DNA from: Coriobacteriia bacterium
Lineage (GTDB): Bacteria; Actinomycetota; Coriobacteriia; Anaerosomatales; Anaerosomataceae
Direction of reading: 5' to 3'
Assembly: GCA_016938135.1 (NCBI GenBank)
Contig: JAFGVD010000003.1
Coordinates: 62,001 to 126,000 of the forward strand
DNA length: 64,000 nt
The notes beneath the pieces are model-generated. The model ran no database searches. It saw only the letters and a program-made list of their open reading frames with translations, and was not told where the DNA came from. Shown piece after piece: positions 9,589-20,222 of the stretch (its first letter is position 1; each line of letters begins with the position of its first letter). The position numbers and the translations under genes are program-made.

Positions 9589-10857
9589 CTAACCCGTCAC
9601 CACGCGGTCTCGTCCGGCATCCTTGGCTGCGTACATCGCCTCGTCCGCACGTGACAGAACGCGGTCGAGGCTCTCGCCGGTCTCGGCCTGGACAACGCCG
9701 ATACTGACGGTGAGCGTTATCTGGTTCTTGCCGGCGATGACCGCATGCCCTGACACCCGTGCGCGGACTCGCTCGGCAAGACGGACCATCGACTCGATGG
9801 GTGTGTCGGGCGCTACGATCAAGAACTCCTCGCCACCAAGCCTTCCCACAACATCGTAGGTGCGGCTCTCTGCGCGGAGTATGGCGGCGACGTGCCGGAG
9901 GGCCTCGTCGCCTGCCAGATGTCCGAAGCGGTCGTTGACGGATTTGAAGTGGTCGAGGTCGAGCATCGCCACCGCCAGCGGCTTTTCGGTGCGCTCGGCG
10001 CGCGCGAGCTCCTCGTTCAAGCGGGCGAGAGCACCGCGACGGTTCAGGACCTCTGTCAGCTCGTCGGTGACAGCGACCTCGGCCAGTTGGTCATTGGCTT
10101 CCTGGATGCGTCTGCCAAGCCGGTTGGTCATGAACAGGATCGATGCAGCCGCCGCGATTGCGGACAGCACGCCAAGCACTGCAAGGGTGATCGCGTTGGC
10201 TTGCAGCTGGTCGTCGATCGCGGCCAGCGGTATCTCCACCGTTGTGGCGCCTGCAACCTGGCCGAGTTCGTAGTGCTGCGCCTCGTGGCAGCCGATGCAC
10301 GATGAGGTGACTGTGAGGCGCTCCATGTAGCGGTAGGCACGCCTGCCGTTCTCATCCTCAGTGATCGTCGACCTAGACTCACTGTTGGACTGGAAAGCGA
10401 GCAGCGATTCTCGTTCCCACTCGTCCGGCATGTTGGCTGAGTTGATGGCTTCCAGCGCGACGAGGTGGTAGGTGACTCCCATCTTTGCCTCGAGCAGCTG
10501 TGATATCTCCGATGCCATGATGGCGGGATTGCGTAGCGTCATCTGCGTGCCGTCGGTCGTCTCGATGACCGCATCCACCCCCAGTTCCTCGAGGTAGGGG
10601 TTCGGCTCGACGCCGGGGCCCATGACCACCCAGACGCCGTCATTCTCGGCGTTCCAGGCGCGCGCCGTCACAACCAGGTCGAAGTGGTTCTCGGCCTGTT
10701 GGTGTAGCGAGTCGAACAGCAGGGCCCGTGTCCGGACGTAGATGGATGTGTAGGTGAGCGCGGTGAAAAGAACCGCCGCCACGATCAGCTCGACGGTAAA
10801 ACGCTTGATTCCCGTGGGCGTGCACAGAATACGCATAGGCCCTTCCACGCGCATCAA
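9589..10857 (-). CDS. GGDEF-domain diguanylate cyclase with an N-terminal extracytoplasmic DUF3365/Tll0287-like sensor carrying CxxCH
   Basis: RLGGEEFLIV catalytic GGEEF; SSCIGCHEAQHY heme-c motif between TM segments. Confidence 0.85.
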   Translation of the reverse strand: MMRVEGPMRILCTPTGIKRFTVELIVAAVLFTALTYTSIYVRTRALLFDSLHQQAENHFDLVVTARAWNAENDGVWVVMGPGVEPNPYLEELGVDAVIETTDGTQMTLRNPAIMASEISQLLEAKMGVTYHLVALEAINSANMPDEWERESLLAFQSNSESRSTITEDENGRRAYRYMERLTVTSSCIGCHEAQHYELGQVAGATTVEIPLAAIDDQLQANAITLAVLGVLSAIAAAASILFMTNRLGRRIQEANDQLAEVAVTDELTEVLNRRGALARLNEELARAERTEKPLAVAMLDLDHFKSVNDRFGHLAGDEALRHVAAILRAESRTYDVVGRLGGEEFLIVAPDTPIESMVRLAERVRARVSGHAVIAGKNQITLTVSIGVVQAETGESLDRVLSRADEAMYAAKDAGRDRVVTG

Positions 10858-10904
10858 CGCATTTGCCTGCTTCTATATTGTATCGGCAGGAGTACGTTAG
10901 TGTG

Positions 10905-11807
10905 TTAACGAGGGGAGACGTGTGCATCGATGCCAGATCGCGACCTGACGGTACGAGCGCGCTGCACTCGCCACGCGATCATCGCTGCCAGCACAAGCGC
11001 CAGCGCGACGTAGAACACCGGGTAGAACCACTCGGGGGCGGTGACCACCGGCTGGCGGTCGCGCAGGAAGTGGTTGCCCAGCCGCACGAGCGTGAAGCCC
11101 GTCGCGTAAGCGAGGAAAGGGACGCCGTCCGGGAGGGTGCGCGCACGTCTTGGCGGCGCGTCGGTCGGTGCTACGGGCGTGCGACCCATCAGCCACAGGG
11201 CAAGCAGGCCAAAGAGCACAGCACCCGCCATTTCGTAGAGTTGCGTGGGATGCACCGGTTCCACCACGCCTGCAAAGGCGTTCAGCAGCCCGCTCGTCCC
11301 GCTCGTCATCTGCGCCTCCCACACGTGGCTGCCCACGGGATAGCGCACGCCCCACGGCAGGCTCGTGGGAAGGCCATAGCAGCAGCCGTTGAGGAAGCAG
11401 CCGGTCCGCATGAGCACCTGGCCCACCACGAGCGCGGGTACCGCCGCATCGGCGAGACGCCATACGGGCAGCTTCCATGCACGCGCAAGCAAGATGCCAA
11501 CGAGCGTTGCCAGCATGAGGCCGCCATAGAGTGAGTAGCCCGCCCAGCTTGCCGCCCAGATCCGCGATGGGTCTTGCACATAGAATCGCCACGCAACGAA
11601 CAGGTCCAGAACGCGCGCGCCCACGATGCCCGAGACAAGCGCCAGCGCGTAGACCGCTAGCACCCGTCGCCAGGGGAGTCCTCGGCGCCCGGCGAACCAG
11701 GCGCCCACGAGCGGCGCTGCAATCCACGCCAGCGTGTAGAACGTGCTGTACGCACGCAGCACGAACTGCGTGTCGCCGATGGCGAACTCGAGCAGGATCT
11801 GTCTCAT
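10905..11807 (-). CDS. Prolipoprotein diacylglyceryl transferase family protein
   Basis: GYSLYGGLMLATLVGI, RTGCFLNGCCYG, HPTQLYE and multiple TM segments. Confidence 0.82.
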   Translation of the reverse strand: MRQILLEFAIGDTQFVLRAYSTFYTLAWIAAPLVGAWFAGRRGLPWRRVLAVYALALVSGIVGARVLDLFVAWRFYVQDPSRIWAASWAGYSLYGGLMLATLVGILLARAWKLPVWRLADAAVPALVVGQVLMRTGCFLNGCCYGLPTSLPWGVRYPVGSHVWEAQMTSGTSGLLNAFAGVVEPVHPTQLYEMAGAVLFGLLALWLMGRTPVAPTDAPPRRARTLPDGVPFLAYATGFTLVRLGNHFLRDRQPVVTAPEWFYPVFYVALALVLAAMIAWRVQRARTVRSRSGIDAHVSPR

Positions 11808-11814
11808 CGGCGGC

Positions 11815-14370
11815 CTATTCTGTAGGCACCGGTTTCGACAAGGTGAAGACGGCGTTGATGGTCCAGCCGTCTGAGACCATCACCATCTCACCGGACATCT
11901 TGAGCGTGTCTCCTGACCGGCTTACCTGTGCGGTCATAGGAGGCATGGAGTCAGCCGGTGTGATGGTCAGCGTCGTGCCCGAGTACGTCACGGTGACATC
12001 GGTCGGGTCGCTGTCCGCCTCTTCCATGATGGCGTTGAAGTTGACGAACATGGTGCCGGTGCCCTGGCCATCGTCGCCCACCGTCAGATCGAGCGTCATG
12101 GGCGCGGGTTTGCCGACCAGTGCCTGCAGTATCTCGGCCGTGCAACCCTGTTCCTCGGCAATGTCTGCATCCACGTCCACTTTCGTGAAGGTGAACGTGC
12201 CGGACCAGTGCCCGTTGATGTCGATGTCTTCGATGGTGATGATGCTCTTGGCGCCGTTATCCAGACGGGTCACGACGATCGTGCCCTTGTCCTCGGGCAG
12301 CGTCACGTTCCACTCCGCCTCACCGGCGCTGCTGAGCGTCTGCTGTGTCTTGCCGCCGATGGCCATGTTCTCGCCGTACACATCGATCTTGAGCGTGGCG
12401 CCCTTCTCGCCGACGGCCTCAACGATGCCCTTCACCTGGTACTCGCCAAGATCGCCGGTGATGGCGACCGCATCGACCACGCCGAGCTTCTCGAGGTCCT
12501 CGGGGGTCATCGCGGCAAGGCCCTTCTCGGCGCGAAGGTCGTTGATGACCTTGAGGACCGCCTGGTCCACGGCCAGGATCTTGCCGCCCATACCAGCGTC
12601 TATCGCGACCGGCGGCGCCTTGGGATCGTTGGGGTTCGCCACGCTCGTGCGCGCGGTCTCGGTGAGGATGCGCTTTATGTCGCCCGCGCTCAGCTTTGGG
12701 TTGAGCGACTTGAGGATCGCTGCCGCCGCAGCCACGTGCGGCGCGGCAAAGCTGCTGCCGTCCTGCATCTCGGCGCCGCCGGCACCCTTGAGGCCGACCA
12801 CCGAGTCGCTTCCCGGCGCGCCAAGGGTGATCTCGTAGTCGTCGCTGGCTTTGTCGGCGTAATCTGCGGTCTTGCCGTCCTTTTCAAGCGCGCCCACGGT
12901 GATCATGTTGTCCAGCGCCAGTCCGCTCGGGTACCGCTTGGAGCCGTCCATGACGTTGCCACCGTTGCCGCCCGAGCATACGAAGAGCACGTCGGGGTGG
13001 TCGGCCGCCATCTTCGTGAAGAAGCGCTTGTAAGTCTCCACCTCTTTAGGGTCTGCATCGCTGTTGCCCCACGAGCAGTTGATGACCTTGGCGCCGTTCT
13101 CGATCTGCTTTGTGATCGCCACGAGCGAGCCTATCGAGTAGGACTTCCCGTTGTACCACACCAATTTGGTGGGGTCGTCGGGGTCCGGCGTGCTCGTGGT
13201 ATCGCCGTACTTGCCGGTGAAGTGGTTGATCATCGAGATGGTGAGCTTTTCGCCGAGAGGACCGGCCACGCCCGAAGGCCCACCGTTGTCCGGGTCGCCG
13301 CCGATGATCGTGCTCACCGCCGTGCCGTGGCTCCCTGCCTCGTTGGTCGAGCCATTCTTGTGCGCCTTGGCATTGGCCAGCTCTCCGGCCTCTTCGTCCG
13401 GGAACTCGACGTTTACGTTGCCCTCGAACTCGTTCTCTGCGCTTTCACCGGGCATGTAGATGCCATCATCGACGACGCCGACTTTCACCTTGTTGAGTTC
13501 AACGCCGGAGCCTTTGATGTAGGTCCACGCTTTGTCGACGCCCACGGCCTTGTAGCCGTCACCGGCGCCACCGGCGTACACCGGGTCGTCGTAAGGACTC
13601 TGGCGCACGCCCCAGATCTCGGCGTCCTGGTAGACCTGCGAGACCGGGTACGCGTAGTCGACGTTCGCGTCGGCCTCGGCATCAGCTATTGCGGCTACCA
13701 GGTCGTCTTCGGTTGTTCCGGTGAACTCTACCTGGTAGAGGTTGACGTATTCGACCTCGCCCACGACGCTTCCGCCCAGCGCGTCCGCAGTCTTCTCGGC
13801 GTCTTTCCGAGACGCCCCGTCCACCATCACCATGCAGATCTGGTTGGCGGGCACCTCGCCCCACTCGGCGGTCTCGATGAGCGAGTCGCGGCTTGGGACG
13901 GACGATTCGAGCGCGCCCATCTCGGGGCCGTCGGCAAGCGCTCCGCCACCGTTGCCCAGAAGTGCCCAGGCGCCGATGCCGCTGCCCACGACTACGACCG
14001 CAGCGATGATCGCTGCGATGAGCAGGCCGCGCTTCTTGCGCTTAGGAGCCGCAGCGGCGGGTGTTGGAGTTGCGGGTGCGTATGCGGGCTGCGGGGCAGT
14101 CGCTGGTTCACTCTGAGGGGCGGGCGTCGGCGTTGGTTGCGCGGTCACAGCCGGCTGCGGTGCAACCGGAGCGCTGAACAGCCCGGGTATGTTCTGCGCG
14201 GGCACCCAGCCGTCCAGCGATGGATGCCATACGGGGTCGAGCGCGGCTATGCGTCCTTCTCGGGCATAGGAAACGAGGTCCTCCCAGGTGTACGGGCCGC
14301 CCTGCCAGCCGCTCGGATCGTTCACCTTGCGTACCTGCCAGCCGCTCCCGGTGTTCGAGCTTTCAGTCAT
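11815..14370 (-). CDS. S8 family (subtilisin-like) serine protease with N-terminal GYF_2/DUF4339-like domain and TM anchor
   Basis: GVVDDGI, GSHGTAVSTIIGG, DGSSFAAPHVAAAAAIL catalytic blocks; N-terminal GPYTWEDLVSYAREGRIAALDPVWHPSLDGWVPAQ. Confidence 0.85.
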   Translation of the reverse strand: MTESSNTGSGWQVRKVNDPSGWQGGPYTWEDLVSYAREGRIAALDPVWHPSLDGWVPAQNIPGLFSAPVAPQPAVTAQPTPTPAPQSEPATAPQPAYAPATPTPAAAAPKRKKRGLLIAAIIAAVVVVGSGIGAWALLGNGGGALADGPEMGALESSVPSRDSLIETAEWGEVPANQICMVMVDGASRKDAEKTADALGGSVVGEVEYVNLYQVEFTGTTEDDLVAAIADAEADANVDYAYPVSQVYQDAEIWGVRQSPYDDPVYAGGAGDGYKAVGVDKAWTYIKGSGVELNKVKVGVVDDGIYMPGESAENEFEGNVNVEFPDEEAGELANAKAHKNGSTNEAGSHGTAVSTIIGGDPDNGGPSGVAGPLGEKLTISMINHFTGKYGDTTSTPDPDDPTKLVWYNGKSYSIGSLVAITKQIENGAKVINCSWGNSDADPKEVETYKRFFTKMAADHPDVLFVCSGGNGGNVMDGSKRYPSGLALDNMITVGALEKDGKTADYADKASDDYEITLGAPGSDSVVGLKGAGGAEMQDGSSFAAPHVAAAAAILKSLNPKLSAGDIKRILTETARTSVANPNDPKAPPVAIDAGMGGKILAVDQAVLKVINDLRAEKGLAAMTPEDLEKLGVVDAVAITGDLGEYQVKGIVEAVGEKGATLKIDVYGENMAIGGKTQQTLSSAGEAEWNVTLPEDKGTIVVTRLDNGAKSIITIEDIDINGHWSGTFTFTKVDVDADIAEEQGCTAEILQALVGKPAPMTLDLTVGDDGQGTGTMFVNFNAIMEEADSDPTDVTVTYSGTTLTITPADSMPPMTAQVSRSGDTLKMSGEMVMVSDGWTINAVFTLSKPVPTE

Positions 14371-14563
14371 TGCCGCCTCCCCTGGCGAGTCCCCGCGCGC
14401 TTCTCGCGCTTGGGCTCATCCTATAGGGAGGTGGCGCAGCGCTCAAGGCGGGCGTCGGCGTGCTCGGGACTGTCATGAAGCCAGAAGAGCGCCCCTGAGA
14501 CGGCTTGTCCAACCCGTCTGATAGAGTCGAGGGTAGACATGGAAGCTACCCGGGGAGTCGCTC

Positions 14564-15310
14564 ATGGCTGATGAGTTCTGTACTGCATGTGGATCCGCAC
14601 GAACTGAGGGGGCGCAGTTTTGTACCAAGTGCGGAGCGCGCTTTGAGAACGGGCCACCCGTTGCACCGCAGTACGTGCAGCCAGATGCGTACGTACACCC
14701 AGCTGCTGCGCCTCGCAAGAAATCGAAGTGGGTCAAGGTCATCCTGTTCAGCATGCTCGCGGCCGGTCTCGTGTTCGCGATCGGTATGGGCGTGCTTGTC
14801 TGGATCGTGATGAGTGGAGCTGGCGAGTGTGCCAGCGGCACCGGCAACAGTGTCACTGTCGACAATGCGGGCATCTCGGCGGACCAGCTTCGTATCACCG
14901 AGGAGTTTGGTCTGCCCCAGGTGTTCACCGTGGTGATAGGCGAGGACATCATAGATGCTGCCGAAGGTGGCGATCTGGATGCTCACCGCGTGGAGTTCTG
15001 GGACTATCCCGAGATGGGCGCGCGTATCGTGTTCCGCGACGGCGCCGTTGTGGGCACCCGTGATATCGAGGTGCTGCCCGATGCGTTTGCGTATCCGGAG
15101 ATATCCCCTCTGTCGTTCGCCGAGGGCATGAGCCCCGGCGAGGTCTCTTCTCTCATAGGGATCGAACCTGGCGGCAGTGCGCAAATCACCCCTGAGATCG
15201 CGCAAGGGCTGGAAGTGCTGGTGTGGGATGGCGTTTTGTCCTGCACGTTCGAGAACGGTGGTCTGGTCGCTGCTGAGACGGCGCCTGTGATGGGGGAGGT
15301 GGCGCAGTGA
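14564..15310 (+). CDS. Zinc-ribbon domain membrane protein
   Basis: MADEFCTACGSARTEGAQFCTKCGARF zinc ribbon plus one TM segment. Confidence 0.75.
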   Translation: MADEFCTACGSARTEGAQFCTKCGARFENGPPVAPQYVQPDAYVHPAAAPRKKSKWVKVILFSMLAAGLVFAIGMGVLVWIVMSGAGECASGTGNSVTVDNAGISADQLRITEEFGLPQVFTVVIGEDIIDAAEGGDLDAHRVEFWDYPEMGARIVFRDGAVVGTRDIEVLPDAFAYPEISPLSFAEGMSPGEVSSLIGIEPGGSAQITPEIAQGLEVLVWDGVLSCTFENGGLVAAETAPVMGEVAQ

Positions 15311-16479
15311 AGCATTGGCTGGATGATGAGAGTGGCTTCGCCATCACCACGCTCCTGCTTATCGTCAGTGTGGCGACATCGGTGATCGTTGGCGGCTCCA
15401 GCACAGTTGCGGCCGTCCAGAACCGAGCCGATCTTGTTGAAGCGAGCGATCAGATGGCAAGCGTGGCTGCTGAAATCGAGGCGCGAACCGCCGGCGACGA
15501 TTCGCCGCGGGCTGAGGCATTGCGTGACTATGCAGGGCAGATGCGCTCAACATCAGACGCGATGACCGCGGGAGCGAACCAGGAAGTCTTCGTTGCGGTC
15601 CGCAACAATATTGGAGACGCGGTCCTCACACCGCTTCAAGGCGGCAAGCTGATCACGGCTGCGAAGTTCGGGTGGGACCTGAAGACGGGTTGGGAGCTAG
15701 GCGACACCGCCATGAACTCGTGGGGCATCACCGATCCTGGCGCAGACCCGCTCATCGCACAGCTTCAGGCCCTCAGGGTGGACAAGGACTACAACAAGCC
15801 TGTGGAGCAGGCTATCGCTGAGGCGAAGCTGCGGGGTGCCCGGGCGGTTGTAGCCCAGGCCGATCCCGGACTCAGCGGCGACGAGCTGACTGCGGCCGCT
15901 TCACAGCTGGTCCTCGATATCGAGACGACCGGCGATCAGGCGGGCGCAGGTTCTGACTTCCACAACGGTTATCTCGCTCAGGTGATGAGCGGAATCGGTT
16001 TCAACATCCCCGATGATGCGGCGATGGGTGATGATTCTTCTGGTGATGACGAGTACACGGACGATGCATCCGGTGACGCCGCCAATGATGGTGGGCAGGT
16101 CGCAGTAGGCGGGCCGCTGACGGAGGGTGTGTGGGACGTCGAAGCGCTTCAGTTCAAGGTGGACGGCTTCATATCCTCAGAACAGGCGCTATCTCAGCCG
16201 TTCGATAGCAAGGTGGATGGTACCGGCTATTCAAGCCAGCGCACGCAGTACTGGTTTGAGGCTGACGGAACCATGGGCTACAAGTGGAACGGTTTCTACT
16301 ACGAGGGTACGTACACATTCGATGGATGCACCGGCGAAGTAGTCCTTGATCCCGGGCGGATGCCCGAGGCCCTTGAAGGCGTGTCCTTCTACTATGATTC
16401 CGCGTCCGACCGCCTCTATGTCGTGGAGCACATCTACTATGGCGAGCGGTACGACCGGGCAGTCAGGCTGCACCACTGA
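15307..16479 (+). CDS. Hypothetical protein
   Basis: Long ORF overlapping the upstream stop; N-terminal hydrophobic segment. Confidence 0.65.
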   Translation: MKHWLDDESGFAITTLLLIVSVATSVIVGGSSTVAAVQNRADLVEASDQMASVAAEIEARTAGDDSPRAEALRDYAGQMRSTSDAMTAGANQEVFVAVRNNIGDAVLTPLQGGKLITAAKFGWDLKTGWELGDTAMNSWGITDPGADPLIAQLQALRVDKDYNKPVEQAIAEAKLRGARAVVAQADPGLSGDELTAAASQLVLDIETTGDQAGAGSDFHNGYLAQVMSGIGFNIPDDAAMGDDSSGDDEYTDDASGDAANDGGQVAVGGPLTEGVWDVEALQFKVDGFISSEQALSQPFDSKVDGTGYSSQRTQYWFEADGTMGYKWNGFYYEGTYTFDGCTGEVVLDPGRMPEALEGVSFYYDSASDRLYVVEHIYYGERYDRAVRLHH

Positions 16480-16497
16480 GACGATCTGCAACGAGAA

Positions 16498-16535
16498 ACG
16501 CCCCGCCGATCATTCGACGGGGCGTTTGTCTTTGT
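16498..16535 (+). terminator. Rho-independent terminator-like hairpin
   Basis: ACGCCCCGCCGATCATTCGACGGGGCGTTTGTCTTT. Confidence 0.65.
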
Positions 16536-16546
16536 CGCTCGCTGCC

Positions 16547-17191
16547 TTACGCGTCAATAGGCAGCAGATCATAGTAGTCCTCGGGTGTCTGCGGCTTGTT
16601 GAGGATGAGGCCCTCGCTGCTGAAGACGTTCACCTTGGTTCCCTCCATGTAGAACTCCACGGAGTCCACCGTAGGGAACTGCGCCAGAGTGTATACGACC
16701 TGGGCGACGCGCGCGGTCACCGAGAAGGTGCCGCCGCCGTCATCGAAGCTGTCCGAGAGATCCACTTTGGCGACGCCGTCTTTGATCGTGAGACCCAGAA
16801 GCTCCGTGCCCTCAGGTATCACCGTAGCGATGGCCGGCCAGGTCTGCTGCTCAGCCGCGGTGGGGCCTTCCAGTAGCGCCTCCATGGTGGCGGAGGCGAT
16901 ACCGACGCTGTAGGGGAGCGTGCGCTCCACGCCCAGTGAGTTCTCGCCGGCTTCGACCCAGTACAGCCGCACCGTCATCTCGGTGGGAGGCTCCTCGTCG
17001 TCGGCGACGGGCTCGCTGGCGTCAGCGGGCTCCTCGGCGGTAGTCGTGTCGGTGGTGTTCGTGGACGTGGCGGTGTCCTCGTCGGCAGGAGCAGGCTCGT
17101 CTTTCTTGCAGCCGCCAAGGGCGCCAAGCGTGAACACAAGCGCCAACACCAACGCGAGTGATGCTAGGCGGGTCATTCGTGTGCGGTCCAT
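16547..17191 (-). CDS. GerMN-domain lipoprotein
   Basis: MDRTRMTRLASLALVLALVFTLGALGGCKKDEP lipobox; C-terminal VRLYWVEAGENSLGVERTLPY...ALLEGPTAAEQ...GVAKVDLSDSF typical of GerMN. Confidence 0.8.
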   Translation of the reverse strand: MDRTRMTRLASLALVLALVFTLGALGGCKKDEPAPADEDTATSTNTTDTTTAEEPADASEPVADDEEPPTEMTVRLYWVEAGENSLGVERTLPYSVGIASATMEALLEGPTAAEQQTWPAIATVIPEGTELLGLTIKDGVAKVDLSDSFDDGGGTFSVTARVAQVVYTLAQFPTVDSVEFYMEGTKVNVFSSEGLILNKPQTPEDYYDLLPIDA

Positions 17192-17457
17192 CTCGGCCTC
17201 CGATGTTGGATGGCGACATGCCGGTCGCTGTCCCGTTGTAGACGTCCTACCCTCTATGATGCGCGTTGATCGCAAAAGGTTCCAGCCATGCGACGGACGG
17301 CACTCTGGCTTGCTCGGACTGGCGCGAAACGCGTGCGTCAGGCATACTATCGCAGCGTCCCCCCAATGCGTGGAGGACGCTGCGCGTGCCGTACACGGTA
17401 GTCGGTGCGCCCGGTCCGGGAGCGGCGGCGAGGGTCCGCGGGACCGAACATTTCTAG

Positions 17458-18759
<1,302 letters not shown>

Positions 18760-18795
18760 GCGATTGCGGCAACCTATAGCTTTCTGTACTAGAAG

Positions 18796-18834
18796 CCGCC
18801 CTAGTCCTAAAGGACAGGCGGCTTCTTGCCGATT
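18796..18834 (+). terminator. Terminator hairpin downstream of purA
   Basis: AAGCCGCC...GGCGGCTTCTT inverted repeat. Confidence 0.6.
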
Positions 18835-18895
18835 ATTAACGGTAGAAGGATATGATAATCGGCAGGATTGAGCCGCCCAAAGGTCACACGCTGAA

Positions 18896-19600
18896 GTGGT
18901 GTTCTCCGGAGGACGACCCACGAAGGTGGTGTCGGCAGTGGATGCGATCATCGTACTGCTCGTAGGAGCCCAGCGAGCCAGCCTACAGGCGTTGGCAAAG
19001 TCACTGGATAGCCAGACGGGTCTCACTTCGGCGGGCGTGCTCACGAATACCGCGGAGATCGCCACCTCCATCCGAAAGCACCACGCCACAGTGCTCCTCA
19101 TCGAGGGCGGACTTCTTGCCAACGACCCCGCCTGCACGCCGGTTGTCGATGCGATCACCGCCGACCCGGAAGTGCGCGTCATCATCATGGGCGGGAGTCA
19201 GGACGTCGCTACCTGGGCTCTGTGCGAGGGAGCGTGCGGCTTTGTCCCTGACGATGCGCACCTCGAAGACGTTGTCTCTGCGATACGGGACTCTGTGGGC
19301 GACGGTGTGGCGCTGATGCCCGCGATGCAGCTGGTGCTATTGAAGCGCTTCCAAGAAGTAGGTCCCGGTTGGACGCGGGGCGGTCAGGCCGCCTCCGGAC
19401 TCCTTACGGGACGCGAGATGGAGATCGTCCGTCTGATCGCCGACGGCGGCACCAACAGCAGTGTGGCCATCCGGTGTGGGATCTCCGAGAGCACGGTGAA
19501 AAACCATCTGGCCAACATATTCCGCAAGCTTGGTGCCTGTAGCCGGAGTCAGATGGTCGCCGAGGCGTTTCGCCACGGACTGCTCGATCGAGGTGAGTGA
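18896..19600 (+). CDS. LuxR-family response regulator with atypical receiver
   Basis: C-terminal LTGREMEIVRLIADGGTNSSVAIRCGISESTVKNHLANIFRKLG (LuxR HTH); receiver-like N-terminus; exact start uncertain. Confidence 0.8.
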   Translation: MVFSGGRPTKVVSAVDAIIVLLVGAQRASLQALAKSLDSQTGLTSAGVLTNTAEIATSIRKHHATVLLIEGGLLANDPACTPVVDAITADPEVRVIIMGGSQDVATWALCEGACGFVPDDAHLEDVVSAIRDSVGDGVALMPAMQLVLLKRFQEVGPGWTRGGQAASGLLTGREMEIVRLIADGGTNSSVAIRCGISESTVKNHLANIFRKLGACSRSQMVAEAFRHGLLDRGE

Positions 19601-19776
19601 CGTGTTCACGTTGGGGACGTCTCCGTTCGGCGGATTGCCCAAAAGTACTATACATAGCGCGGTCATGGTGCCTGTTCGCTCCATTGCCGCAACGACGGTT
19701 AACGCGCATAAAGAGACATGCTTTGGGCAGGACCGATGCCCTTCGACCTCGGTTTCCCTCCACTCGGGAGCTCCTC

Positions 19777-20115
19777 ATGCATGACTCAGACTCGCTCATA
19801 ACCGTGGTTCCTCTGGCGCGTGCAGACGCCGCGTCACTGGGTGAGTCGCGCTGCGCGATAGCCGCGACATTGGCAACGCCCGCACCCAGGATACTCGTGG
19901 ACCTCAGTGCGCTTGATGTCATCGACGGTCCCATCCTGGCTGCGATCTTCATAGCCTCCAAAGAGATGCCGGCGGATGGCAGGTTCGCCGTCCTTGCCTC
20001 GCAGAAGGTGATGGACACCATCGAGGAGTGGTCCCTAAACACGTTCTGGGACTGTTTCACTGACAGGGCGCTGGCTGAGACGCATCTTCTGACCGGCACG
20101 CACACTCTGCACTAA
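19777..20115 (+). CDS. STAS-like domain protein
   Basis: MHDSDSLITVVPLARADAASLGESRCAIAATLATPAPRILVDLSALDVIDGPILAAIF, anti-sigma antagonist-like. Confidence 0.6.
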   Translation: MHDSDSLITVVPLARADAASLGESRCAIAATLATPAPRILVDLSALDVIDGPILAAIFIASKEMPADGRFAVLASQKVMDTIEEWSLNTFWDCFTDRALAETHLLTGTHTLH

Positions 20116-20222
20116 GGGACGTCCCGCGCGCTGTTGTTGGGGGTGAGTCTCGCCGAGTCTGCTACTATTCTGCTACCGGCAGATTGCCCCGATTCGGGGT
20201 TCCCAACCCTAAGGATGTCGCT

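Noticed and set aside
12208-14478. 756-aa plus-strand ORF opposite the subtilase
   Set aside because: Antisense of a well-supported protease gene in a high-GC genome; no recognisable protein features.
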